Position numbers and translations under genes: made by a program. A model generated the notes under the pieces. That model saw only the letters and a program-made list of their open reading frames with translations, searched no databases and was not told where the DNA came from. DNA of 64,000 bases from AC-32 sp963755635 (lineage in GTDB: Bacteria; Actinomycetota; Thermoleophilia; Gaiellales; Gaiellaceae). The stretch spans positions 310,001-374,000 of the forward strand of contig CAVWKS010000010.1 in assembly GCA_963755635.1 (NCBI GenBank). Direction: 5' to 3'. Positions 8,349-19,699 of the stretch are shown one piece after another. Each line of letters begins with the position of its first letter. The first letter of the stretch is position 1.

Positions 8349-8502
8349 AGTGTGGATGGACCAGCCGGCCATCTCGAGCCCTGTTGAGAAGCACCGTTTC
8401 TCCCCAGTGCGCCCCCACAGCGCAAAGCCGCTACACAAGCCGCTTCGCGGCGTCATCCCCGTAGTCCACACTCTCTATGACTACGACAAAGGAATTTCAT
8501 AA
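8349..8502. promoter_or_regulatory. dnaA-dnaN spacer with two DnaA-box-like sites
   Basis: The spacer holds the reverse-strand site CCATCCACA at 8351-8359 and TAGTCCACA at 8462-8470, near either end. It has a locally higher AT content just before dnaN (CAAAGGAATTTCATAA), which also serves as ribosome site. It may be a second part of a bipartite origin or the dnaN promoter. Confidence 0.4.
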
Positions 8503-9636
8503 ATGATGGAAACAACAGAAGCTGTGGTCGCCCAAGGAACACTCACCGTCACCTGTCAGCGGGACGAGCTCCAGCACGCGCTCGGAATCGTCTCTCGCGG
8601 CGTCTCGACCCGCACCACCGTGCAGATCCTCTCGGGGATCTTGCTCGAGGCCTCGGAAGGGAAGCTGCGCCTTGCCGCGACCGACATGGAGGTCTCGCTG
8701 CGCACGTCGCTCAACGCGAAGGTCGAGTCGGACGGCTCGGTCGTCGTTCCGGGACGGCTGCTGCTCGAGCTCGCGCGGCTGCTGCCGGAGCAGGAGGTCT
8801 CGCTCGAGCACAAGCCCGAGGAAGCGGCGGTCGAGATTCGCTGCGGCTCCGCGAGCTACCGGCTGCACACGTACAACCCGGAGGACTTCCCGCGCCTGCC
8901 GGACACCCAGGTCGACCTGCACGAGGTCGATCGCGCGACGCTGCTCGAAACGGTGGCGCGCGTCAGCCGCTCCGCGTCGCGTGACGAGTCGCGCCCGGTA
9001 CTGACCGGCGTGCTCGTCCGCTTCGAGGCGGGCAAGCTCGTGATGGCCGCGACCGACTCCTACCGGCTCTCGGTCAAGGAGACGGCGTTCGAAGGCTCGG
9101 TCCCGGAGCTCGAGGCGATCGTGCCGGCACGCGCGCTGACGGAATTGGCGCGGATCGCGCCCGACGGCGAGAGCGTCTCGCTGGGAGTCCACGAGAACCA
9201 GGTCGTCTTCGGCACAGGCACTGCGTGGCTGACGACGCGCCGCATCGACGGGCAGTTCCCGAACTACAAGCAGCTCGTGCCCGAGACCTTCGAGCACGAG
9301 GTGCCGGTGCCGCGAGATGAGCTGCTCGACGTGGTTCGGCGCGTCTCCGTGATGGCTCAGCGCAACTCGCCGCTTCGGCTGCGCTTCGCCGAGGGTGAGC
9401 TGACCGTCTCGGCGCAGACGCAGGACGTCGGTGAGGCCCGCGAGTCGCTGCCGGTCCAGTTCGGGGCCGAGGCGCTCGAGATCGGCTTCAACGCCGAGTT
9501 CCTGCGCGACGGCGTCGAGTCGGTGACCGGCGAGCAGGTACGCCTGAAGCTGATCAGCCCGCTCCGGCCGGCCGTGCTCCAGGGCGAGAGCGACGACTTC
9601 CTGTACCTGATCATGCCGATTCGACTCGCAGGCTGA
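8503..9636 (+). CDS. dnaN: DNA polymerase III sliding clamp (beta)
   Basis: The protein has 377 residues in three clamp domains. The ATG has AAAGGA 9 bases upstream; a second ATG one codon later is an alternative. Family features include LRLAATDMEVSLR in domain I, SRDESRPVLTGVLV in domain II, and the C-terminal end LYLIMPIRL. It tethers polymerase to DNA. The stop overlaps the probable recF CTG start. Confidence 0.96.
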   Translation: MMETTEAVVAQGTLTVTCQRDELQHALGIVSRGVSTRTTVQILSGILLEASEGKLRLAATDMEVSLRTSLNAKVESDGSVVVPGRLLLELARLLPEQEVSLEHKPEEAAVEIRCGSASYRLHTYNPEDFPRLPDTQVDLHEVDRATLLETVARVSRSASRDESRPVLTGVLVRFEAGKLVMAATDSYRLSVKETAFEGSVPELEAIVPARALTELARIAPDGESVSLGVHENQVVFGTGTAWLTTRRIDGQFPNYKQLVPETFEHEVPVPRDELLDVVRRVSVMAQRNSPLRLRFAEGELTVSAQTQDVGEARESLPVQFGAEALEIGFNAEFLRDGVESVTGEQVRLKLISPLRPAVLQGESDDFLYLIMPIRLAG

Positions 9637-10703
9637 TCGTCGGCGCGGTCTCTCTGCGCGACTTCCGCTCGTACGCCAAGCTCGACCTCGAGCTGGCGTC
9701 CGGGCTCGTGCTCGTGAGCGGGCCGAACGGGGCCGGCAAGACGAACCTGCTCGAGTCGCTCCACGTCGGCACCCAGGGGTTCTCGCCGCGCACCCGCGCC
9801 GACGCCCAGCTTGTCCGCTTCGGGCGGGACGCGGCGCGGATCGCGCTTCGCGGCAACCGAGCCGGGGCTCCGGTCGAGGTCGAAGTGACGCTGGAGCTCG
9901 GCAGCGGCAAGCGCGCGAGCGTGAACGGAGCACGCCTGCGCGCGGCGGAGCAGCTGCGCTCAGAGGTCTCGACGCTCGTCTTCACGCCCGACCGGCTCGT
10001 CGTCGTCAAGGGCGCCCCGGCAGCGCGGCGGGCCTACTTCGACCGCGTGCTCGGCCGCCTCTCGCCGGCGCGTGCCGGGCTGTCGGCCGAGTACGGCGCG
10101 GCGGTCGGCCAGCGCAACGCTGCGCTACGGCGCGTCTCGCAGGGCGTCTCGTCGCAAGACGCGCTGGCGCCCTGGAACGAGCAGGTGAGCCGCCTCGGGG
10201 CGCAGCTCGTCGAGGGCAGGCGGGAGACGGTCTCGCAGCTCGAGCCGCGCTTCCGCGAGCGGGCCGGCGAGCTCGGCCTCTCCGGCGGCGAGCTCTCCTA
10301 CGAGGCGGAGGCGCCCAGCATCGAGGAGCTGGAAGCGCGCATACCGCGGGACCTCGAGCGGGGCACCACGAGCCTGGGGCCGCATCTCGACGATGTCGGC
10401 GTCCTCGCGGGCGGCCGGGATCTGCGTGCGTTCGGGTCGCAGGGCGAGCAGCGGCTGGCCGTCCTCGCGCTTCTGCTCGGCGAGGCGGAGCTACTCGAGG
10501 AGCGCCGCGGCACACGGCCGCTGCTCCTGCTCGACGACGTGCTCTCCGAGCTCGACCCCGAGCGGCGGCGGATCCTCGCCGACCGCCTGCGCTCGTCGGG
10601 CCAGGCGCTGGTCACGAGCGCGAGCCGCAACGCGCTGCCGGGCGAGCCCGCGCAGACGATCGTCGTCGAGCAGGCTCCCGACGGAACGAGCCGGGCCGCC
10701 TGA
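9633..10703 (+). CDS. recF: DNA repair/recombination ATPase RecF
   Basis: RecF loads RecA at gaps. The family N-terminus (VGAVSLRDFRSYAKLDLELA) and Walker A (SGPNGAGKTNLLES) are followed by the ABC-type signature (FGSQGEQRLAVLAL) and Walker B (RPLLLLDDVLSELD). The first GTG lies inside the domain at 9708, so the real start must be upstream. The only reasonable codon is the CTG at 9633, which overlaps the dnaN stop as CTGA. That gives 356 residues, normal for RecF. Confidence 0.92.
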   Translation: MIVGAVSLRDFRSYAKLDLELASGLVLVSGPNGAGKTNLLESLHVGTQGFSPRTRADAQLVRFGRDAARIALRGNRAGAPVEVEVTLELGSGKRASVNGARLRAAEQLRSEVSTLVFTPDRLVVVKGAPAARRAYFDRVLGRLSPARAGLSAEYGAAVGQRNAALRRVSQGVSSQDALAPWNEQVSRLGAQLVEGRRETVSQLEPRFRERAGELGLSGGELSYEAEAPSIEELEARIPRDLERGTTSLGPHLDDVGVLAGGRDLRAFGSQGEQRLAVLALLLGEAELLEERRGTRPLLLLDDVLSELDPERRRILADRLRSSGQALVTSASRNALPGEPAQTIVVEQAPDGTSRAA

Positions 10704-11164
10704 TGGAGCGGATCGGCGACGCCGTCAGGCACGAGCTCCGCCGCTTCGGCAGCACGGGCGCCATGGCCGACGTCGTCGAGGCCTGGCCCAGGCTCGTCGG
10801 CGACCAGGTCGCCGCAAACTCGTGGCCGGCACGCATCGTGCGGGACGGCACGCTGATCGTGAACGCAAGCTCGTCGGCGTGGGCGTTCGAGCTCGGCCAG
10901 CTCGAAGGCGAGATCCTGCCGCGCGTGCAGGCGGCCCTCGGCACGGCTGCTCCAAAGCGCCTTCGCTTCGTTCCGGGACCGCTTCCGGAGCCCGCGGCAG
11001 AGGCTGCGGCGACGGCTCTGGAGCCCCTGCCGGAGCCCACGCTCGACCAGGCGCGCGAGGCCCACTCCTGGGCGGCGGCGATCGGTTCCGAAGAACTTCG
11101 CAAAACAGTGGAAAAAGCTGCGCGCGCAAGCCTCGCGAGAGCCGATTCCGGCCGCTCGTTCTGA
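10703..11164 (+). CDS. dciA: DciA-like replicative helicase loader (DUF721)
   Basis: The protein has 153 residues, with an ATG overlapping the recF stop (TGATG). The N-terminal DUF721 region contains VVEAWPRLVGDQVAANSWPA and DGTLIVNASSSAWAFELGQL, the pattern of DciA, the ancestral loader of DnaB. The C-terminus is a Pro/Ala-rich linker and a short helix. Its place between recF and gyrB is typical for actinobacteria. Confidence 0.85.
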   Translation: MERIGDAVRHELRRFGSTGAMADVVEAWPRLVGDQVAANSWPARIVRDGTLIVNASSSAWAFELGQLEGEILPRVQAALGTAAPKRLRFVPGPLPEPAAEAAATALEPLPEPTLDQAREAHSWAAAIGSEELRKTVEKAARASLARADSGRSF

Positions 11165-11231
11165 TAGACTTACTTTGGCCCCGAAATGCGGCACTTGCAG
11201 GGGTTTTCTTACTGTTTGAAACAGGATTTTA

Positions 11232-13614
11232 ATGCCTAAAGATTCCTATACCGCCAAAGACATCACCGTGCTCGAAGGCCTCGAGCCGGTCCGGCTGCGC
11301 CCGGGCATGTACATCGGCTCGACGGGCACCCGCGGCCTGCACCACCTCGTCTACGAGGCGGTCGACAACGCGGTCGACGAGGCCCTTGCAGGACGCGCCG
11401 ACCGGATCGACGTGACGCTCCATCCCGACGGGTCCGTCACGGTCTCCGACAACGGCTCGGGCATCCCGGTCGACATGATGGCCGAGCAGGGGCTGTCCGC
11501 CCTGACCGTGGTGCTGACGAAGCTGCATGCCGGCGGCAAGTTCGGCGGCGACGATGCCGCCTACAAGGTCTCCGGCGGGCTGCACGGCGTCGGCATCTCG
11601 GTCGTCAACGCGCTCTCGGAGTGGCTGGTCGCCGAGGTGAAGCGCGACGGCAAGATCTACCGCCAGTCGTTCGCGCGCGGCGAGCCGACGAGCGAGCTCG
11701 AGGTGACCGGCAAGACGAAGGAGACCGGGACGACGATCTCGTTCCTGCCCGACGTCGAGGAGATCTTCGAGGACGGCGACTGGTCGTACGAGACGCTCAG
11801 CCAGCGCCTGCGCGAGACGGCGTTCCTGACGCGCGGCCTGCGAATCGTCCTGACCGACGAGCGCGCCGGCGGTGAGCAGATCGAGTTCCACTACGAGGGT
11901 GGCATCCGCGACTTCGTTGCTCACGTCAACTCGCCGAAGGACCCAATCCACAAGCGGATCGCGTACTTCGAGGGCGAGAACGAGCAAGGCGCGATCGAGG
12001 TCGCGATGCAGTGGAACTCCTCGTACCAGGAGTCGCTGTACACCTTCGCCAACAACATCAACACGCACGAGGGCGGCTCACATCTCTCCGGCTTCAACGC
12101 GGCGCTGACCCGCACGATCAACAAGTTCGCCCGAGATCTCGGTCTGCTCAAGGAGAAGGAGGACAACCTCGAAGGTGACGACGCGCGCGAGGGTCTCGCG
12201 GCCGTAGTCTCGGTGAAGCTCCAGGACCCGCAGTTCGAGGGCCAGACCAAGACGAAGCTCGGCAACCCGTGGGTGAGGGGCTTCGTCGAGCAGACCGTCA
12301 ACGCGAAGCTCGGGCAGTTCCTCGAGGAAAATCCGCAGGACGCCAAGCAGATCATCCAGAAGGCGATCGCTGCCTCACGCGCGCGCCAGGCGGCGCGCAA
12401 GGCGCGCGACCTGACCCGGCGCAAGGGCGCCTTCGGCGGCGAGATCGCGAAGAAGTTCGCCGACTGCCAGGTGCGCGACCCGGAGCTCGCGGAGATGTTC
12501 ATCGTCGAAGGCAACTCCGCCGGCGGCGCCGCCAAGGAAGCGCGCGACAAGTCGAACCAGGCGATCCTGCCGCTGCGCGGGAAGATCATCAACTCCGAGA
12601 AGAACCGGATCGACAAGGTGCTCTCGAACGCCGAGATCCAGTTGCTCGTCCAGGTGATCGGCACCGGGATCGGCGAGGAGTTCGACATCTCGAAGCTCCG
12701 CTACCACCGGATCGTCGTGATGACCGACGCCGACGTGGACGGCGCGCACATCCGCACGCTCGTGCTCACGTTCCTCTACCGGCACATGCCGGAGCTGTTC
12801 GAGCGCGGCCATATCTACATCGCCGTGCCGCCGCTCTACCTCGCCCGGCTCGGCAACCAGCAGAACTACCTCGAGAAGGACTCCCAGCTCGAGGACCTGC
12901 TGGTGCGCGAGCGCTTCGGCGACCTCGAGATCGAGGCGCGCGACGGGACCCAGATCAAGCTGACCGAGAGCCGCTACCGGCGCTTCTCCCGGACGCTCAC
13001 CGAGTACGCAGGCTGGGTCGCACGGCTCCGGTCGGACTTCGGTCCCCAGGCTTCCGACTTCGTCGTCGCCCAGCGGCTCGTCGAGACCGGGGCGGCTTCC
13101 GCGGCCGAGGCGGCGATCGCGATCGCCGGCCGTGAGCAGAACGGCTACGGGCTCGAGGCGTCCGTCGACGGCGAGGCTCTGCTCGTCCAGGTCATCGAGC
13201 AGAGCACGAACGCGACCACGAACGTGGTGGTGCCCGGCGAGATGCTCTCGTCGCCGATCTACGAGCACGTCCGTAGCGCGCACGCGCGCCTGGCCGAGAT
13301 CGTCGGCGGGTTGCCGCCATTCAAGCTGCAGCTCGGCAAGGAGGCCGAATACGCGCTCACCTTCGAGCAGCTGCGCGAGCATGCGCTCACGCTCGCGAAG
13401 GGCGGGATCCAGATCACGCGCTTCAAGGGGTTGAGCGAGATGAACGCGCCCGAGCTCTGGAAGACGACGATGGACCCAGGGAACCGAATGCTGATCCGGG
13501 TCGAGGTCGAGGATGCGGCCGCCGCGGATCTCTGGTTCTCCCGCCTGATGGGCGACGAGGTCGAGCCGCGCCGTTTGTTCATCGAGCAGAACGCGCTGGA
13601 GGTCAAGAACCTCG

Positions 13615-13622
<8 letters not shown>
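11232..13622 (+). CDS. gyrB: DNA gyrase subunit B with an E. coli-type insertion
   Basis: The protein has 796 residues. The GHKL ATPase part has LRPGMYIGSTG and GGLHGVGISVVNALS. The TOPRIM domain has EGNSAGGAAKEARD, PLRGKIINSEK and the metal motif DADVDGAHI. Between PPLYLARLG (about residue 533) and RFKGLSEMNAPELWKTTMDP (about residue 725) lie about 190 residues where mycobacterial-type GyrB has about 35. This insertion is like that in E. coli GyrB. The last residues (EPRRLFIEQNALEVKNLDV) are canonical. It overlaps gyrA by 8 bases. Confidence 0.96.
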
Positions 13623-16167
<2,545 letters not shown>

Positions 16168-16268
16168 GTTCGCGCGGAAATCGGCGGGACCTCTTCCAAA
16201 ACTCCGCTCAGACCTGTATACCTTTCAAGTCAGGGGCGAGCTTCTGCGGGCGGAGGTGCAACCAATCG

Positions 16269-16571
16269 ATGTACAACAAAGCAGCCGACTTCCTGGAGCC
16301 GATCGACATCTCGGAGCATCTCGACAAGATCGAGCTCTACCTGGGCCAGGTCTGCCAGATCGCGGGAATCTCGAAGATGCAGCTCGACTACTGGACCAAT
16401 AAGGCGCAGATCCCGACCAAGGGCAAGAAGCAGCGGATCTACGACATGGACGCCCTCGAGACCGTGATGCTGATCAAGCAGGCGAAGGACAAGGGCCTCA
16501 ATCTCGGCGCGGCGATCGAGGCCGCCCGCAGCTTCCGCGCGACCAAGTCGCATAACGGTTCCGTCAGCTAG
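16269..16571 (+). CDS. MerR-like small DNA-binding regulator
   Basis: The protein has 100 residues. The ATG follows GGAGGTG. The central part (YLGQVCQIAGISKMQLDYWT, then a wing with KKQRIYDMDALETVMLIKQA) is a MerR-type winged helix with no effector domain, like BldC or HspR-size regulators. The target is unknown. It lies 101 bases after gyrA and overlaps the convergent galT-like gene by 8 bases at the 3' end. Confidence 0.85.
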   Translation: MYNKAADFLEPIDISEHLDKIELYLGQVCQIAGISKMQLDYWTNKAQIPTKGKKQRIYDMDALETVMLIKQAKDKGLNLGAAIEAARSFRATKSHNGSVS

Positions 16572-17451
16572 CTCGCCGCAGAGTCTCCGCCGCTTCCTCC
16601 GGCGGGAGGGAGTTCACGAAGTGGCCGGTGCCGAGCTCGATCGCGGCGAAGGTCGTGAGGCGCGGCAGCACCTCGAGGTGCCAGTGACCGCTGCCGTGCA
16701 GCCAGAGGTTCGCGGGCCGCGGGCCTTCGGCCGCTCGTAGCCGCCGGAGCGCGTCCGCCGCCAGCTGGAGCCCGGTCCCGAGGAGATCGCTCGCGAAGGC
16801 GTCATCCTCGTGCCCGAGCGGCGCGACCAGGCACTCGAAGGGCACCCTGCCGGCATAAGGGCAGACGAGCAGCAGGCCGTCTTGCTCCGCGACGAGCCGC
16901 GTCCCCTCCGCGCGCTCCCACGCGAGGTACTCGCAGAGCCGGCAGGCGTCGTCGTCATGCTCGGCCGCCTCGGCCGGTGGCTCGTCCCGCAGCCTGACGA
17001 GCTGGGAGTGCGAGTGGTGCAGGCTCGCGCCGGCGCGGTACCCCTCGTTCACACCGGCGAAGAGGTACGGGAAGCCGTCCGCGCGGGCCGCAGCAGCGCG
17101 GGCGCGCCAGGCTTCGGCGATCAGGGCGAGCTGGTCCGGCTCGAGCTCGACCAGCGATCGGACGTGGCTCGGCGCGTGGATGACGACCTCGTGCCCGTCG
17201 AATGCCGGGAACTTGTTCGGAACGACGCGGACCCGCCAGCGCGGCGTGTTCGGCTCGCGATCCTCCGCCGGCAGCGCGAACACTTCCGGCGGCGTTCGGT
17301 CCTCGCGACCCTCGCAGAAGGGGCACGACTCGAGCTCGGCCGGGGTCGCCTCTTCGAAGACCTCCCACGACGCACCGGGGCGCCCGGAGCGCGAGGGCGT
17401 CACCGCCACGCGGCGGCCGCTGATCGGGTCGACGCGAAGGTCGACTCTCAG
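16564..17451 (-). CDS. Galactose-1-phosphate uridylyltransferase-like (HIT superfamily)
   Basis: The protein has about 295 residues. It has a Zn-type CPFCEGRE motif near the N-terminus, VRVVPNKFPAFDGHEVVIHAP, and the HIT active site HHSHSQL. A second half has LWLHGSGHWHLEVLPR. This is the GalT/ADP-glucose-phosphorylase type of nucleotidyl transfer to sugar phosphates; the exact substrate is not decided by the sequence. There is no ATG/GTG/TTG before the first motif. A CTG at 17449-17451 overlaps the slipin stop as CTGA and is the likely start. Confidence 0.85.
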   Translation of the reverse strand: MRVDLRVDPISGRRVAVTPSRSGRPGASWEVFEEATPAELESCPFCEGREDRTPPEVFALPAEDREPNTPRWRVRVVPNKFPAFDGHEVVIHAPSHVRSLVELEPDQLALIAEAWRARAAAARADGFPYLFAGVNEGYRAGASLHHSHSQLVRLRDEPPAEAAEHDDDACRLCEYLAWERAEGTRLVAEQDGLLLVCPYAGRVPFECLVAPLGHEDDAFASDLLGTGLQLAADALRRLRAAEGPRPANLWLHGSGHWHLEVLPRLTTFAAIELGTGHFVNSLPPEEAAETLRRAS

Positions 17452-18215
17452 GAGCTGGAGTTCGCCTTCTCGAGGAACGGCTTGATCAGCTCGATCGGCG
17501 CGGGGAAGACGATCGTCGTCGACTGCGAGGAGCCGAGCTCGAGCAGCGTCTGGAGGTAGCGCAGCTGGAGCGCGATCGGGTGCTGCTCGATCACGAGCGC
17601 GGCGTCCTTGAGCCGCTCGGAGGCCTGGAACTCGCCTTCGGCGTTGATCACCTTCGCGCGCCGCTCGCGTTCGGCCTCGGCCTGGCGCGCCATCGCCCGC
17701 TGCATGCTGGACGGAATCTCGACGTCCTTCACCTCGACGATCGAGACTTTGATCCCCCAGGGCGAGGTGGCCTCGTCGATGATCTCCTGCAGGATCGCGT
17801 TGATCTTGTCGCGCTCCGAGAGCAGCTCGTCGAGCAGGTGCTGGCCGAGCACGGAGCGGAGCGTCGTCTGCGCGATCTGCGACGTCGCCACCATGAAGTT
17901 CTCGACCTGGACGATCGCGTTCTTCGGCTCGACGATCCGGAAGTAGGCGACCGCGTTGACCCGCACCGGGACGTTGTCCTTGGTGATGACCTCCTGCGGC
18001 GGGATGTTGAGCGTGATCGTGCGCAGGTCGACCTTGACCATCCGGTCGACGACCGGGATCAGCAGGAAGAGGCCAGGCCCTTTCGGCTCGGGCAGCAGGC
18101 GACCAAGGCGAAAGATGATCCCCCGCTCGTACTCGCGCGCGACCTTGATCGCCGAGATCAGGAAGAGGACGAGCAGGAAGAGCAGAACCAGGACGACGAC
18201 GACTGCGGCGGTCAC
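17448..18215 (-). CDS. Slipin (stomatin/SPFH-domain membrane protein)
   Basis: The protein has 255 residues from a GTG. One N-terminal membrane helix (residues 3-22) is followed by an SPFH band-7 domain (REYERGIIFRLGRL, then KDNVPVRVNAVAYFRI) and a C-terminal coiled coil (ARQAEAERERRAKVINAEGE). Stomatin-like proteins form membrane scaffolds. It lies directly after the NfeD protease; in Pyrococcus the paired protease cleaves its stomatin partner. GalT follows in a 4-base overlap. Confidence 0.93.
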   Translation of the reverse strand: MTAAVVVVLVLLFLLVLFLISAIKVAREYERGIIFRLGRLLPEPKGPGLFLLIPVVDRMVKVDLRTITLNIPPQEVITKDNVPVRVNAVAYFRIVEPKNAIVQVENFMVATSQIAQTTLRSVLGQHLLDELLSERDKINAILQEIIDEATSPWGIKVSIVEVKDVEIPSSMQRAMARQAEAERERRAKVINAEGEFQASERLKDAALVIEQHPIALQLRYLQTLLELGSSQSTTIVFPAPIELIKPFLEKANSSS

Positions 18216-18224
18216 GACGCGATC

Positions 18225-19523
18225 CTACTCTTCCCCGACGTGAATCACGTCGAGCGAGAGGTCGGGCCCGATCGCCGCGACCTGGATGCGCTGGCCCGGA
18301 CGCAGTGGCTCGCCGTCGGTGGTGCGGGCCTGCCAGAGCTCCCCGTGGACGAAGACGAGGCCGTCGCGGCGCGCTTCGCCGACCTCGCCGACAATCGTCT
18401 GCGGCCCCACCGACACGGGCTTCCGCCGAACCGCCATGGCCTTCGAGATCGCGAATGCCCAGAAGCCGCCGATCGCGAGCGCGACGGCGATCAGCAGCGG
18501 GGTGTTCACGTTCCCATAGGGCGCCGGCGCATTGTGGAAGAGCAGCAGCGAGCCGACGACCATGCAGATCAGGCCGGCCACGGTTAAGGCCCCGTGTGTC
18601 ACGACGTGGACGTCGATGACGAGCAGTGCCGCTCCGAGGATCAGCAGCAAGAGGCCGGCCCAGCTGATCGGCAGCACGGCGAAGCCGAACAGCGCCAGCA
18701 GCAGCGCGACCGCGCCGAGCGCGCCCGGCAGCACCACTCCGGGATGGAAGATCTCGAAGCCGATCCCGGCGAGTCCCGCGAGGAACAGGAGCGGGATCAG
18801 GTTCGGGTCGATCAGCGCGTTCAGCACGCGCGTGAAGAAGCCCGGGTGCACCTGGACGAGCTCCGCGCCGGCTGTGTGCAGGACGAGCTTCTTGCCGACG
18901 GTCGTCCGTCCGTCGATCTTGTTCAGCAGGTCGGGCAGGGTGGGCGCGAGCACGTCGACGACGTTCTGCTGCTTCGCCTCGTACTCGGTCAGGTTCGATG
19001 CCTTCCGCACCGCGAGCGCGGCCCACGCCTCGTTGCGGCCGTGGTAGCGCATCAGGCTCTTGAGCGAGGCGACCGCGTCGTTGATCACCTTGCGGCGCAG
19101 ATCGGAGGAAATGTTCTGGCCGCTCGAGTCGATCGGCGTGGAGGAGCCGATGTTCGTCTGCGGCGCCATCGCCGCGATGTCGGCCGCTTCGGTGATCCAG
19201 ACGCCGGCCGAGGCGGCGCGGGCGCCCGACGGCGAGACGTAGGCGATCACCGGAATCTTCAGCGCGAGCTCGTTCTTGACGATCGTGCGCATCGACTCCG
19301 AGAGCCCGCCCGGCGTGTCGAGCACGATCACGGCCGCCGAGTAGTCGCCGTTCTGGGCCCGGTGGAGCTGGTGGTCGACATAGCTCGAGGTGACCGGATT
19401 GACCTCGAGCGGGAAGTGGATCACGAGGACCTTCGGCTTCCCTGAAGCGGCGAGGGCCAACGCGGGGATGGCGAGCGCCAGGGCGAGCGAACCCAAAAAT
19501 GCCCGCAGAATCGGCCCTTTCAC
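18225..19523 (-). CDS. NfeD-family membrane-bound serine protease (ClpP class)
   Basis: The protein has about 432 residues from a GTG placed just before a signal peptide (AFLGSLALALAIPALALAAS). The ClpP-like domain contains LDTPGGLSESM and the nucleophile Ser in GARAASAG. Four to five membrane helices follow (from about IPLLFLAGLAGIGFEIFHPG), and a C-terminal OB-fold NfeD domain ends at GEE. The gene is 9 bases upstream of slipin, the standard NfeD1b-stomatin operon. The longer version starting at 19676 would place the signal peptide internally, so I reject it. Confidence 0.9.
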   Translation of the reverse strand: MKGPILRAFLGSLALALAIPALALAASGKPKVLVIHFPLEVNPVTSSYVDHQLHRAQNGDYSAAVIVLDTPGGLSESMRTIVKNELALKIPVIAYVSPSGARAASAGVWITEAADIAAMAPQTNIGSSTPIDSSGQNISSDLRRKVINDAVASLKSLMRYHGRNEAWAALAVRKASNLTEYEAKQQNVVDVLAPTLPDLLNKIDGRTTVGKKLVLHTAGAELVQVHPGFFTRVLNALIDPNLIPLLFLAGLAGIGFEIFHPGVVLPGALGAVALLLALFGFAVLPISWAGLLLLILGAALLVIDVHVVTHGALTVAGLICMVVGSLLLFHNAPAPYGNVNTPLLIAVALAIGGFWAFAISKAMAVRRKPVSVGPQTIVGEVGEARRDGLVFVHGELWQARTTDGEPLRPGQRIQVAAIGPDLSLDVIHVGEE

Positions 19524-19669
19524 AGTTGTAAGGATCGTATCAGCGAGCCTTGCGGCGGCAGAGGGCCTGTGCAACCCTCGGCTAGGTGAGGCTGTTCGTA
19601 GGAGGGCTTGGCGGAACCTGGACTGAGCCGTCGGGCCGCGCTGTCCGCCCCGAAGCGGCGTCCTCAGTC

Positions 19670-19696
19670 GGCCCAATAGCTATCCACTATTGGGCC
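19670..19696. promoter_or_regulatory. Perfect 10-bp inverted repeat between nfeD and amidase genes
   Basis: GGCCCAATAG and CTATTGGGCC are separated by 7 bases (CTATCCA). The repeat sits in the gap between two divergent genes, about 147 bases before nfeD and just before the amidase coding region. It has no T-run on either side. It may be an operator or an mRNA hairpin. Confidence 0.5.
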
Positions 19697-19699
19697 TCC

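Noticed and set aside
19586..19699. Extension of the amidase to a GTG at 19586
   Set aside because: It would bury the signal peptide more than 50 residues inside and run through the perfect inverted repeat. Kept only as an alternative.
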